64,000 nucleotides of DNA from Chrysophaeum taylorii (taxonomy: Eukaryota; Sar; Pelagophyceae; Pelagomonadales; Pelagomonadaceae), in assembly GCA_029834535.1 (NCBI GenBank), contig JAQMWT010000022.1, positions 1 to 64,000 of the forward strand, given 5' to 3'. Under the pieces are notes generated by a model that was not told the DNA's origin, made no database searches, and worked only from the letters and a program-made list of their open reading frames with translations. Positions 19,521 through 29,741 of this stretch are shown in pieces. A program made the translations under genes and the position numbers. Each line of letters starts with the position of its first letter. Positions within the stretch are counted from its first letter, which is position 1.

Positions 19521-20708
19521 ATGAAGTGGTCGTTGGAGGGTGTGCGGGGCGTGCTCGCGCGGCCATTCCGGAGCGTCGGGGACCTCGAGACGGCCATCGG
19601 AGCATCGTCCGAGCTCTGCGGATTGCGGCGGGCGTGCGAGGTGGCGGAATTCGGCGAGTTCGAGGCCATCAGGCAGCACGCGCTTTCGGTTGAGGTGGAA
19701 GGCGATGCGCCTGTTGTGGGCGCCCGCATGTCGCTCAAGCAGGTGCGGGCTCTGATGGCGCTCGCGACGGTGTGCGCCCTCCCCGAGCGCATGAATCGAG
19801 CGATTTCGCACGCGTCGCTGTACGCTACGTCCGACGAGGTGTCGGTCGCGCGAATCGCTTGCCTCCTCAACTACATCCGGCAGCCGGTCGCGGAGGGCGA
19901 GTTGGTGGTGGAGCGCCGGAGAGGCGAGCTGCCGGAGGTCGAGGGGGAGCTGTGCGAGGTGGTCATGACCGAGGCGAAGATCGAATCGTCGCGCGCGTCG
20001 CACCACGTCGACTTCGCGAATCGCCGGCTCCACGTCGGGCGCGTGATCGCGTCCGCCACGCAGGAGGAGGTGTTGTTTTCGATAAGGCCCGACCTTTTTG
20101 GCGCGATGATCGGGTGCGAGCCGATGGCCGAGGACGAAGCGATCGTGGTGCGCGGGGCGGCGCGCTACAACGACTACCGCGGCTACCTCCGGACGTTTCG
20201 CTACGCCGGGTCTTATCAAAATCATCATCGCGAGGACGAGCCGCCGGCCATCGTCGCGATCGATGCCGTCGTCGTCGACGAGTATGCTGCGCAGTTCTCG
20301 CAAGAGGCGCTAGTCCGCGACCTCCGCAAGGCCTACGTCGGGGTCTCGGGCGCGACGAGCGTCTCGACCGGCGGATGGGGAACCGGTGCTTTTGGCGGCG
20401 ATCCCATTCTCAAATGGGTTCAGCAGTGGATCGCCGCGTCGCTTGGGGGCGTCGAGCGACTCGAGTACTCGTGCTACGGAAATCCGAGCCTCTACGGACG
20501 ATTGACGCGCCTCGGTTCGCGCGTCAAAAATATCCCCGTCTCGAGGTTGTGGAAGATCGCGTGCGAATTCCAAAAACAACAACAAACAACGGAGGATGGA
20601 GGAATGGCGCCGTACCTCTCGGGGCGCATGGGGGACCTGGAGTCGCGCGCCACCTCGACCCCCGAGACCCCCTTCGAGACGTACCTGGGAGCCCAGCTCC
20701 CTGATTAA
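19521..20708 (+). CDS. Poly(ADP-ribose) glycohydrolase-like protein with altered catalytic loop
   Basis: This is a 395-aa single-exon protein from ATG 19521. It matches the PARG layout: SRASHHVDFAN, then QEE at 181-183 (nt 20061-20069), FSIRPDLFGAMIGC, an ARYNDYRGYLRTFRYAG line, IVAIDAVVVDEYAAQF and TGGWGTGAFGGD. PARG removes poly(ADP-ribose) from proteins. The family signature is GGG-x(6-8)-QEE. Here the QEE is kept, but the exactly aligned GGG is HVG (171-173) and the GxGCV part is replaced by IASAT. The glycine loop binds the diphosphate, so activity is doubtful and the protein may be a reader or a non-catalytic relative. It converges on the methyltransferase gene with 54 bp between stops, mostly a GGAA repeat. 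Confidence 0.75.
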   Translation: MKWSLEGVRGVLARPFRSVGDLETAIGASSELCGLRRACEVAEFGEFEAIRQHALSVEVEGDAPVVGARMSLKQVRALMALATVCALPERMNRAISHASLYATSDEVSVARIACLLNYIRQPVAEGELVVERRRGELPEVEGELCEVVMTEAKIESSRASHHVDFANRRLHVGRVIASATQEEVLFSIRPDLFGAMIGCEPMAEDEAIVVRGAARYNDYRGYLRTFRYAGSYQNHHREDEPPAIVAIDAVVVDEYAAQFSQEALVRDLRKAYVGVSGATSVSTGGWGTGAFGGDPILKWVQQWIAASLGGVERLEYSCYGNPSLYGRLTRLGSRVKNIPVSRLWKIACEFQKQQQTTEDGGMAPYLSGRMGDLESRATSTPETPFETYLGAQLPD

Positions 20709-20736
20709 GGAAGGAAGGAAGGAAGGAAGGAAGGAA
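20709..20736. repeat. (GGAA)n microsatellite
   Basis: Seven GGAA units lie directly after the stop codon of the PARG-like gene, in the short gap to the convergent methyltransferase gene. Confidence 0.95.
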
Positions 20737-20762
20737 CATAGCATCAATCCAATCGAGTCCCC

Positions 20763-21899
20763 TCACGCGGGGAGGAGTCGGAGTCGGAGTCGGAGTCGGC
20801 GGCGGACCTCGTGCGGTCGAATGGCGGCCAAGGAGGCGTGGAGATTGGTGGCGTGCGGGGCGAGTTTTTTGGCGTAGACGTGGAGGGGGAGGGTCGAATC
20901 GAGGCACCAGGAGACGGGGACGCGGATCTCTGTCAAAAAATCGAAGTGGGCGTCCTGGTGATGCAAATTCGGGGCGTAGTCCACGACAATCGCGGCCGGC
21001 GCGAGATCGGGTCCCTCGAGCAACTGGACGACCGAGGCGACGACGTCGGGGCTCCAGCACGACGAGGTGAGGACGACGACCGCGGCTCGACGCACCAGAG
21101 GCCGGAGGGCCGCGTGGTCCCTCGCGTCAGCGCACACGAAGTCCCTCGGGTGCGCGCCGATCTGCGGGTGCGAGGCGGCGAGCTTCTTGGCGACGGCGAC
21201 GAGCGTAGGCACGACTTCGACGCCGACCGACCGCAAGCCGAGCGCGGTCGCGAAGAGACACAAAGATCCGGTGCTCGAGCCAACGACCAAAACATGGCGG
21301 TCGGCGTAGCAGCGTCGCCGCATCGCCGCGCAGCTCTCGTGGGCGAGGACGGTCGCAAAACTCGCGAAGGGGGTGGTCCCGTAGGCGAGCGCGTCTCTCG
21401 CCCGCCCCTGCGGCGCGAGCCTCAGCTGATCGAGGAGCAACGCTCGCTGAAATGTCGGCGACTTTTCGATCCTCCGGAGCGCCAACAGCGCCTCGCCGAG
21501 GCCCGCGACCCGCGCCGACCGAAACTTGCCGGTCCGGCTCTGCGCGAACTGCCTCGAAAGCCACGCGACGCACCGGGCGTCGCGCGACGCGATCTCGAGC
21601 CGCGCCTCCGCCGCGCTGAACCACAACTCCTCCGACCCCAGCTCCTCCAACAATGCCCGCGTCCGCCGCGTCAGCCCGACGAGCAACTGCTCGTACCGCG
21701 ACACCTCTGTATCGTCGTCGCAGCCGAGCAAGGCCGCCTCGACCGACCGACGCACCTCGCGCCGTCCGGCGACAGCCATTCGAATCAGGGTGCGAGCCCG
21801 CGATGCGACGCACCCGTTCTTCGCCGCGGCACGCTTCGCCGACACCGACACCTCCAGCATCCCGTCCAGCACCCTCTCGAACTTGCTCAACTCGAGCAT
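20763..21899 (-). CDS. SAM-dependent methyltransferase-like protein
   Basis: This 378-aa protein starts at ATG 21899. The N-terminal half is helical. Residues about 210-235 form a Rossmann nucleotide-binding turn, HVLVVGSSTGSLCLFATALG, then GVEVV ending strand 2, which carries the acidic SAM ribose contact. FVCADARD (motif II-like) and AAVVVLTSSC (motif III/IV-like) follow. The substrate is not evident; the helical N-terminus before a class I fold is seen in DOT1-like and other histone or protein methyltransferases, but no diagnostic motif is visible. The last residues RRRLRLRLRLRLLPA are encoded by a (GGAGTC)n run at about 20771-20806, so the C-terminus may vary in length between strains. 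Confidence 0.6.
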   Translation of the reverse strand: MLELSKFERVLDGMLEVSVSAKRAAAKNGCVASRARTLIRMAVAGRREVRRSVEAALLGCDDDTEVSRYEQLLVGLTRRTRALLEELGSEELWFSAAEARLEIASRDARCVAWLSRQFAQSRTGKFRSARVAGLGEALLALRRIEKSPTFQRALLLDQLRLAPQGRARDALAYGTTPFASFATVLAHESCAAMRRRCYADRHVLVVGSSTGSLCLFATALGLRSVGVEVVPTLVAVAKKLAASHPQIGAHPRDFVCADARDHAALRPLVRRAAVVVLTSSCWSPDVVASVVQLLEGPDLAPAAIVVDYAPNLHHQDAHFDFLTEIRVPVSWCLDSTLPLHVYAKKLAPHATNLHASLAAIRPHEVRRRLRLRLRLLPA

Positions 21900-23806
21900 T
21901 TAAACCTTGGTCAGAACGCGAGACCTTCATTGGGCTCCCATAACTGACGACGATACTATCGGCCTTGGTCGTCGTTTTTTTGGCGCCGGAGTTGTACGAG
22001 GCGGCGGCCGCATCGACGTGCGCGAGTTCGTGCGACCTTCGAGGAGTTTTTCGAGTAAGCCAAGGGAACATCGCGAGCGACGTGGATTGATTCGGTGGTG
22101 GTGGGATCGCGAACGAAACAAAGATCAGCAGACGACGCGATGATTTTTTCGGGCGAATTGCTCGCGCGCGGTCTTCAAGGCGTCGAGTTTTGACGACGTC
22201 GTCGTCCGCGTCGACACAAAATGGTCGATCTCGAACAGAGGCGTCAACAAATTGCTGCTGCAAAAAGTACGTCTTTTCGCGTTCGTCGGCCTCGCCGCGT
22301 TCGACGGCGCGATTCTCCTGGACGACCCGAGCGTCGCGCGCGCAGCCTGCTTTGTGGTGGTTAGCCTTATCGAGCCTCGAGGCGCTTAAGTCGCGGGACT
22401 TCCCGAAGAGCGGCACTCGCATGGCAGTCGTAGAGACGCTCGCACTCGCACGGCAGTCGTAAAGACGCTCGGCAGTCGTAAAGACGCTCGAGGTCATCTC
22501 GAAACTCTTGGTGTCGCTCCGACCTGTCTGCGACGGTTTTGCGTCCGTTATTGCGCCCGCTCGTGCTCCTTCTCCTTGTCGTCGGGCATCGCGCGAGCAC
22601 GACGCTGGCGTTTTTGGTCGGCGTCGAGGTCGCGGTGCTTCTGCTGCTTCTCAGCTTCGCTTGGTCGGCGCCGCGCGGGCCGACAGATCGTGTCTCTCGC
22701 GATCGCGCCGCTCTTTACGCGGGAGACGCCGTCGCTCCTGAGGCGTCGCCATCATTTCTTCGGGCCTTTCCGTCGGTTCGGGCCCTTTCCGTCTGTCGGC
22801 GAGGTCGCCGCCCATCGCCGACCCGAACCCGCGCATCTCCGTCCCGCTTGCGCTCCGCCACGCCGAAGGCGCTGCCATCGCCCGCGCAGGCGAACCTTGA
22901 CCTCGAAGCGCTTCTGACTTGAACGCTGACTTGAACGCTGCTGCGTCATACAGTTTTTTTCTGACTTGAAGGCGGTGTTGTATAGTTTCTTACATACGTT
23001 CAACCAAAGGCCCTGCCGCGCCCCGTCGTCCACTAATTCGATTCGTAGCTGTTAATGGAACTCCGTTCCATAATCCTCAACTGGATTCGATTCGTGGCTG
23101 TTATAGCACGGATGGAGCAAGAACGCAAATTCTCATCAGAGGCGAAGGTAGGAAGAAGGGAGCTAGGCAGAAAGGAGTAACAACGCAAGGAGCTCAAAGA
23201 GGGCGAGGGGAAAGAAGAATAGAGAGTAGCGGCAAGCGCGGGGATGAAAATAAATAAACAAACAAAATAAAATAAAATAAAATAAAATACTTACAGCCCC
23301 GTTTCGTTCTGCGCTATAACTTGGGCCTCGTCCCTCGCAAACACTCGTCCTTCTAAAAGTGCTCCACCTCTTCTTCGTTCTCTCTGCAATACGCATGAGC
23401 CGGTGCTCCGGCCTGCTGAGCTCTGCGCTCGACGGCTCTGCTGCGGGAGAGAGGGCGGCTACCCGAGGACCTCGCGGTACATGTGGCGGTAACCCTGCCA
23501 CCACCCCTCTTTCCATCGAGTTCTACTTCCCTATTACAGGAGGCTGGTGACCAATCCAAGGTAGTCCTTTCGGACGTCTTCCGTTTTTTTTTTTTTTCGC
23601 GACAGACCGCGCCATCGCTCGCGCCGGCGGGGACTGCCACGCGGCTCGAGATGACAACACAAACCGTCCGGCGGCCCGCGAGGCGGGAGACACCATCAAC
23701 CACGCCCATCGCCGACTTCCGAACCCGGAGAAGACGGGAAACGAGCGGATGAGGTACGGGTTTTATTACTCAGCTTCTTCTTACGTTGCGTGCGAAACGG
23801 GAATCA
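21900..23806. other. Gene-poor region with short ORFs and small direct repeats
   Basis: No gene is recognised. The minus-strand frame running through 21127-22497 is a shadow over its left half. A plus-strand frame from about 22146 to 22389 lacks an ATG but reads VVVRVDTKWSISNRG...LLLQKVRLFAFVGLAAFDGAILL and could be a gene fragment or terminal exon. GGCAGTCGTAAAGACGCTC occurs twice in tandem at about 22452-22490, with weaker copies upstream. A 127-aa ORF at 22539-22922 has a hydrophobic start but no family. (AAAAT)n lies at 23260-23290 and a T-run at 23586-23598. Two half-copies of GATTCGATTCGT.GCTGTTA occur at about 23037-23105. Confidence 0.4.
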
Positions 23807-24586
23807 TCATAATTCATCCGCCAGGGCCTTGGACTCCTCCTCATCCTCCTCCTCCTCCGTGATGTTCTCGGCGTTTTTGAGTTCGCCGTAGGCCGGCTCC
23901 TTGAACCGGGGGGCCACGACGTTCCTGTACGCGCAGAAGATGCATCCACCGCACGCGGGGAGGAGGATGATGACGACGAGAGCAAGAGCCACGTACGGCA
24001 ACCTGAAATTTTCGTCGTCATTTTCGTGGTCACCGCCGCTCGGAAGGTGATCGTCCTCCATCGCCGTTGCGCTGAGGTTGTCGCCTTTCGGCACGAGGAC
24101 CGCGTCGACGACGTGGACTACTCCGTTCGCCGCGAGCACGTCAGCCTCGATGAGGTTAGCCACGTCGCCAAGGTCGTCGACGACGCGAACCGGATCGAGC
24201 CGCGAAGTGAGGTTGCGGCCTGCGAGCGTTGCGATGATTCCGTCGTCCTGGATCTCGGCTCGGACAATCTTCTTGTTCGGCGCCACGTGGTAGTCCAAAA
24301 TGTGAGCGAGCGTCGCGCGCTCCACCGACAGTAGTTCTTCGAGCACCGGGCCGAGCGCACTGAAGGCCGCGTTCGTGGGCGCGAAGAGCGTGTAATTAAC
24401 ATTTTGGTCCTCGAGCATCGACACAAATCCCGCGCTCTCGAGCGCGTCGTAGAGCGTGGTAAGGTCGTCCCGCGCCTGCACGACGTTGGCGATATTGTCA
24501 CGGAAGACCGCCGCCTTCTCATCGTTGGTCTCGTTGTCTTGCGCCGCCGCCAGGACGACGCTCGCGAAGAACAATACTTGTAGCAT
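23807..24586 (-). CDS. Fasciclin (FAS1) domain membrane protein
   Basis: This 259-aa protein starts at ATG 24586. It has a signal peptide (MLQVLFFASVVLAAAQ) and one FAS1 domain at about residues 28-165. The domain shows LTTLYDALESAGF, the H1-type motif YTLFAPTNAAFSAL, HILDYHVAPNK and the H2-type motif VLAANGVVHVVDAVLVP. A transmembrane segment follows at about 197-219 (LPYVALALVVIILLPACGGCIFC) and an acidic cytosolic tail ends it. FAS1 proteins mediate cell-surface or matrix adhesion. N-glycosylation sites (NET, NYT, NLT) support an extracellular position for the domain. The gene diverges from the PX-domain gene, with 108 bp between start codons. Confidence 0.85.
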   Translation of the reverse strand: MLQVLFFASVVLAAAQDNETNDEKAAVFRDNIANVVQARDDLTTLYDALESAGFVSMLEDQNVNYTLFAPTNAAFSALGPVLEELLSVERATLAHILDYHVAPNKKIVRAEIQDDGIIATLAGRNLTSRLDPVRVVDDLGDVANLIEADVLAANGVVHVVDAVLVPKGDNLSATAMEDDHLPSGGDHENDDENFRLPYVALALVVIILLPACGGCIFCAYRNVVAPRFKEPAYGELKNAENITEEEEDEEESKALADEL

Positions 24587-24694
24587 AATTCGTCACCTAA
24601 TAATAATTTATTACACGAAGGATTACCACCACCACCACCACCACCGATTTCTGGACCGTTACATTTTCCCTACCAAAACTAAAAGTCCGTTGAA

Positions 24695-25615
24695 ATGGCC
24701 ACAACTGAGATTCCGGCCGTATGGCGGACCGAAGAGACTCGGGTGCGCGAGGCGCTGCGCAAGGCGCGCCTCGAGTGCGATTTCGAGCTGCGGCGCAAGC
24801 CGTTCTTGCGTTCCGGATTCGACGGGGACCACGTCCTCGAGGTCCAGTGCCTCGTGTGTAACTGCCTCGTCCCTCTCCACGACGAACGGGGCCAATTCTG
24901 GAGCTCGGGGAAGATCTCGCTCCAGAGCTATGTCCAGCACGCGCTCAAGGAGCACGCCACAGAAGATTCTCGCCAGCTGCGCTTCTTTCAGACGGCGGTC
25001 CCGTCGACGAAGACGGCGGGCGGCGTCGTTTTCTTCGAGATTGCCGTTCGAGCGTGGCTGACCGTCGGCGGCAAGCACAAGAAGCTCGAGTGGATCGTCG
25101 AGAGGCGCTTTCGGGAAGTAGTAGCACTCCGGGACGCCCTCGCCATGCCCGGTCTCGAGCTGTCGGCGTCGACGCGGTACGGCCTGAAACGCCGCGACGA
25201 GCTCGTCGAAAAACGCCGCGCCGCCATCGACGCCTTTCTCGCGTCCCTGGCAACTACAGCCTGCGAGGACATCCGCTTCTTGAAGTTCCTCGGCTGCGCG
25301 GATCTCGGCGACGTCATCGACAATCCTAGCCTCCAGGTCCAGCATCACCGCGAGCACCAACATCAAAACGCCTCGCGACAGCAAAAGAAAAGGCCACGCC
25401 GCCACCGCCTTTTCTGCTGCTGCGTCGCGACGGCGCCCCCCGACATCCAGGATGACGTCATCGAAACGCCGCAGCGCCCTTCGCTCCGTCCTCCGTGCTC
25501 TCCGACCCTGGACCGACCGCCTTCCTTTGCTTCGAGGACACCCTCATCCGTCTGCAGCGAACCGCCCCGCGCCTCGTTCTCCCCGCCCCGAAACACCACA
25601 CAATCGCTCGTCTGA
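24695..25615 (+). CDS. PX-domain protein with N-terminal Cys/His cluster
   Basis: This is a 306-aa protein from ATG 24695. Residues about 45-95 contain CLVCNC and later H.LKEH, a possible C2H2-like zinc site. Residues about 105-215 look like a PX domain: FFEIAVRAWL, the RRFREVVALRDAL helix, a proline-containing loop, RRDELVEKRRAAIDAFLASL and a final FLKFLG. PX domains bind phosphoinositides and direct proteins to endosomal membranes. The basic loop that binds the 3-phosphate (R-F in ERRFREV) is kept. The C-terminal 80 residues are low-complexity, with CCCVAT and many Pro/Arg. The gene diverges from the fasciclin gene. Confidence 0.7.
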   Translation: MATTEIPAVWRTEETRVREALRKARLECDFELRRKPFLRSGFDGDHVLEVQCLVCNCLVPLHDERGQFWSSGKISLQSYVQHALKEHATEDSRQLRFFQTAVPSTKTAGGVVFFEIAVRAWLTVGGKHKKLEWIVERRFREVVALRDALAMPGLELSASTRYGLKRRDELVEKRRAAIDAFLASLATTACEDIRFLKFLGCADLGDVIDNPSLQVQHHREHQHQNASRQQKKRPRRHRLFCCCVATAPPDIQDDVIETPQRPSLRPPCSPTLDRPPSFASRTPSSVCSEPPRASFSPPRNTTQSLV

Positions 25616-26091
25616 CTCCGGACATGATGCATGCTGCCGAGTGTTATGTATTCGAGCGACACACTGGCTGCCACGCTTTAGAATTGACGGCAAACTATAG
25701 GCCAGAACATATGGGGCGTAGGCGGCGGTGCTGGGATCATCAGGCCCCACCTTTTTTTCTCTTTCTCTCTCTCTCTCTCGAGAGGGGAGCGTTTTTTTGG
25801 CATGGTGACGCCCCCCCGATGGCGACATATGGAGAGTCTCCGCGATGATCTCGTCGCCGAGCAACTGCCGAATAAATTAATATTATCGAGAAGAATGCGG
25901 CATCGATGTGCGCCTTTGATTAACGAATAAAAAGAAGGGAGAAGGGCCCTTCTCCCTCTCGCGTCGCGAAGTTAATAAACGTCGGTGGCCCGGACAGCAA
26001 CATAGTGAGCACGGGAGGGGCGTGTTCTTTCGAGTCGCGCCGGCGGTGGTGATGAAGTGTCTCCTCCTGCTTGGTGAAAATCATGCACCCT

Positions 26092-26124
<33 letters not shown>

Positions 26125-26286
26125 GCAGACGGCACTATTTTCAGGCAAGGCCAGGCACGAAAGGAGAAAGCGCGTACAAATAAATAACCGAGCGGACGTC
26201 GTCGCGCGAGACCGCAAAAAAGAAGAATGGGTTCCGTTGGATCGATCGGCCAAAGCTCCACCGCGAACGATAAAAGTAGGAGGTCA
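25616..26286. other. Intergenic, with (AATC)n microsatellite
   Basis: No gene is seen. (AATC)n runs at 26092-26124. A (CT)n tract lies at about 25760-25780. Confidence 0.8.
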
Positions 26287-28404
26287 TCATGTATCGGCCG
26301 CCGCGTCGGAGCAGGGGCTCAGGACCGGCTCGGCGTCCTCGGGCCAGGGCACGGTCAATCCCGGAACGAAGGCGTCCATCCACATCTGATCGGCCATCCA
26401 CGGTCGGCCCGGCGCGTACACGACGAGTTGGTCGTAGGCGTGTTGAACACCCATGGTTCTGTAGACGTCGCCGCCGGAAACGATGTCGTTAGCCAGGTCC
26501 AGGATCTGCGCCTTGACGTCGTCGGTGACGTTGTTGTAGAAGCCGCCCTGGACAGGAGTGGTTGTTTGGCCCGCGGCAAACGTGTAGAATCCAGTGATTT
26601 CAGCCGCCAGGAGAAACGCCGCGTAGCCGACGCCTTGCTCGCAGTCTTGGGCGAGATCTTCCAAGCTAGGACTACTTTGACATAGGAAGTCGCCGCCCTC
26701 GGCGAGCGTCAAGTCGCCGTCGTCGTCGCTCATATCGTTCGCCAGACGCTGAGCAACGAAACCATGGACGAATTGGGCGTAGAGTTCGCGTAGAGAAAAG
26801 GCGCACAGTTCGGAGGAACCCCATCGCAGCTCGTTCATCGCCGCGACGCTCGCGTCGTAGTCAGTTTCCGCGGTACTCGTCAGCGCGTCGTAATCCCTAC
26901 GCGCGCTCAAAAGCGAGGGCGTCGAAATGTCGTCGTTATCGAGGTTCGCCGAGCACCATCCGAACCAGAACGCGCTCCACCACCCAAACGCGTAGTCCTC
27001 CGCGAAGTCGACGTCCGTCGCGTTGTCGCGCGCCGAATAAGAGTAGATCGCGTCGAAGATAAGAGTTAACGGAAGGGATCCTCTGGCCGTGGCGAGGGCG
27101 TCGCAAAAGCCTCCGATATCGACCATCTCGCCGCCTTTCCCCGCGAAGTTCTCCGCGTACTGGGTAGCCAACGCCACCTCGAGGGCAGCGACAGCTTCGT
27201 CTTCGCCCGGATACTTCTGCAGCGCGACCGCGTCGACGGATCCTTCGGGGTACAAGATAAATTTCGAGTGGACAATCCCATCCGGCGTGTTACAGTACAG
27301 ATCGCGCTCGTCGCCCGTGCCTTCCACGCCACACACCATCGTCGGACCTTCCGGCAGCTCTTCGTCGATCAGCGACCAGCCGCGCGTCGGGTCGAGGATC
27401 ATGGATTGTTCGACGTGCGTGCCCGCCGGTCTGCACTGGTTCGGCTTGTCCTTCACGCCGCCGACAAGCAACAAAAACGAGTCGTCGATCGCGAGCGCGG
27501 AGGCCGAGATGTGTCCCCGTCCCTCGGGCATTGGGAACTCGGACAGCGACCACTCGCCGATCGCCGGGTCGTACACCTCGACGACGGCCATGTTCGTGCA
27601 CGCTTCGTACGTGAGCAGCTGGCCACCGACAGCGTAGATTTTCCCACCGAGCGCGGTGACGGCGAGGTGGTTTCGCGTGTATAACGGCGGGGGGAGCCAA
27701 GACCAGTTGGTAGCTTTGTATTCGGGGGACCATTCGATCGCGAAGTGATTCCGCACGTCCGTCTTGATCGGCTCGGTCGTAGTATCGAAGACGTCCAAGG
27801 TAGGATCGCTGAGAGCGCCGCTGATAACGTGCAGGGTTCCGTTAACGTATGCCGCTCCGCCGGCGCCGACCGGCCCGGGCAAATCAGGCAACTGAACCCA
27901 CGTGTCCGTGGGAACGTCGTACTCCAGAACTATCGTCGCCGAGTACGCGTTCTCGAAACCCCACACGGTGCGCGTCGCATCTGTCTCATCGAGTGGCATC
28001 GCTAGGCCCCCAGTGATATACATTTTGTTGTTCTCGCTATCGATTGTGTTTCCGCAATGCGTGTTCCCTCCTAAATCCACCGCGTCGATCGGCATGGCCG
28101 AAAGTTCCTCCCATTCGCCGTCCGTGCCGCCCGCTTCGATTGGAGTCCATTTCCACGTCCACTTGTCCATCGCTGCAAAGTCCTCGCACGGCATCTCAGG
28201 TTCGAACCGGCAATCAGGGACGAAGCCACCAAACACGTACAGCGACCCGTCGTGCCACATACCCTGCGCCTCTCGAACTTCGGGCGTAACATTGTGAGCT
28301 GTCCCGTCCCCTGCCGGAAACTGAGTCACCTGAACCAGCTGCCCACCAACGAGGCCCGACGTCGTCAGCAACGCGACCGCCAAGCCGCCACTCGGATACT
28401 TCAT
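26287..28404 (-). CDS. Secreted Kelch-repeat beta-propeller protein
   Basis: This is a 705-aa protein; I choose ATG 28404 because it opens a signal peptide (MKYPSGGLAVALLTTSGLVGGQ), although the frame is open further upstream. Kelch-type blades follow to about residue 370. Their marks are SLYVFGGF, NKMYITGGLAMP, GTLHVISGAL, GKIYAVGGQLL and FLLLVGGV, each ending in a GG turn and followed by a W or Y in the next strand. Residues about 400-700 form an unrelated helical region (AVAALEVALATQYAENFAG, SAFWFGWCSA, ELYAQFVHGFVAQRLAND). It has several Cys and no family I know. Propellers of this kind bind sugars or proteins, and some are galactose-oxidase-like; oxidase copper ligands are not apparent. 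A broken paralogue lies about 1.3 kb upstream on the same strand. Confidence 0.8.
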   Translation of the reverse strand: MKYPSGGLAVALLTTSGLVGGQLVQVTQFPAGDGTAHNVTPEVREAQGMWHDGSLYVFGGFVPDCRFEPEMPCEDFAAMDKWTWKWTPIEAGGTDGEWEELSAMPIDAVDLGGNTHCGNTIDSENNKMYITGGLAMPLDETDATRTVWGFENAYSATIVLEYDVPTDTWVQLPDLPGPVGAGGAAYVNGTLHVISGALSDPTLDVFDTTTEPIKTDVRNHFAIEWSPEYKATNWSWLPPPLYTRNHLAVTALGGKIYAVGGQLLTYEACTNMAVVEVYDPAIGEWSLSEFPMPEGRGHISASALAIDDSFLLLVGGVKDKPNQCRPAGTHVEQSMILDPTRGWSLIDEELPEGPTMVCGVEGTGDERDLYCNTPDGIVHSKFILYPEGSVDAVALQKYPGEDEAVAALEVALATQYAENFAGKGGEMVDIGGFCDALATARGSLPLTLIFDAIYSYSARDNATDVDFAEDYAFGWWSAFWFGWCSANLDNDDISTPSLLSARRDYDALTSTAETDYDASVAAMNELRWGSSELCAFSLRELYAQFVHGFVAQRLANDMSDDDGDLTLAEGGDFLCQSSPSLEDLAQDCEQGVGYAAFLLAAEITGFYTFAAGQTTTPVQGGFYNNVTDDVKAQILDLANDIVSGGDVYRTMGVQHAYDQLVVYAPGRPWMADQMWMDAFVPGLTVPWPEDAEPVLSPCSDAAADT

Positions 28405-29741
28405 GCTCTTCGCGATGCCCGCTTTCCAAAACACCACCACCCACCCAAAATGCTCTCCGCCACCCAACCGATCCTTGTTAGAGTGTAATAATAATAATAA
28501 TAAGCATTCTCTGTGATGTTTCTGAAAGCCCTGATTTTTTGTGACATTTCTGAGATTTTTCAGCGTTGCAGATATTGTTTTGCTGTGAATTACTTGCTGG
28601 ATTCTGACGCATTCACATGTCGATATCGTTATTATATCCATCAAGGCTCATCAGAGAACAATGCTACATGTACCATCATCCCTCATTATTTAGTTATTAG
28701 TCTCGCCGAGTAGCTTATCATCATCGTGACTACGGCTGCTTTCTTCCCGTTAATAGACGGAAGAATGCTCACGATTCAAGGAAACTGGTATACTACTACT
28801 CGTCTACTACTACCAAATTGAAATGCATAACTGCAACCGTATTTCGTTTTCTCAGTGTCATGTCGTCGACGACAAACTCTCCGTCGGTTTTTTTTTTTTT
28901 TCAGGGTGCTGTTACTCATCACTCGGGCGCAGAAGTTGACGGTTAGCAGCACAAGGCAACTAGCTTGCAGGACAACAGGGCACGTAAACCGCAACTACCT
29001 GAAAGTAAACCGCGAAGCACCGAACGAGCCATGCGCAAGCGCCAAGGACCCACCACCCTAGTTTGCAGCATGTTCGTTCGTACGTTGTTCTCGGGCGAAG
29101 CCGCGTCCCTCTGGGGGCTCTTATTAGCAGGCGAGCTGCACCGCGCGTATGATGTCACCCACCACGCAGAGAGCATATTAGAACCTGAAGTTGCAGGCAG
29201 ACGAGGTGGGGCTAAATGGGTAGAGTGAGATACTTGGCACGTTCCTCCCATGGTGGATCCGGCTGCCTCGGAGAGGGGTTAAAAAAGGCCTCCGGTGATA
29301 TTCCAATGAGGCACCATTGAAGGCGATCTCCGCCCGAGGACCCACTGCAGAGACCTCGTAATCACTCCACCAGGCCCCACACACATTTCGACGGTCTAGA
29401 GTAACAACAGCTATAGCAGAACAACAGCGCGCGACAGGGGGCGAAAGGCAGAAACATGAGCGTAAACCACGCGGGAAAGCCTGGTAGGCAACCGGCTCCC
29501 GGCGAAAGCCAACGCAAAGAGCGAGTCATGCGCAAGCGCAGAGGACAGGCTCCTGACGACAAAAAATCGAGCCTAATCATCCAAAACAAGCAGGCACTTT
29601 TGACCACGCGGGCACTTGAGAAATTATTGGCAACTTCGCCTTCAAGTCCCCTTGCCGAGAATTTTCCTTCTCCAGGCATGTCACTGAAGGAAAACATGAT
29701 TCAACGATTACCACAGATATATATGTCCCTGCCCTTCGGGT
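28405..29741. other. Intergenic between the Kelch gene and its broken copy
   Basis: No gene is recognised. It holds (AATAAT)n at about 28488-28502 and a T-run at 28888-28901. Two stretches share short words (CGTAAACC, GAGCCATGCGCAAGCGC / GAGTCATGCGCAAGCGC) at about 28980-29040 and 29460-29540 and may be degraded copies of one repeat. Confidence 0.4.

Noticed and set aside
20811-21947. 378-aa plus-strand frame opposite the methyltransferase
   Set aside because: It is antisense to a gene with a clear Rossmann motif; the composition is typical of a shadow frame.
21127-22497. 456-aa minus-strand frame
   Set aside because: Its C-terminal two thirds lie in another frame of the SAM methyltransferase gene and are Arg/Gly/Ala-rich, a usual shadow in GC-rich coding DNA.
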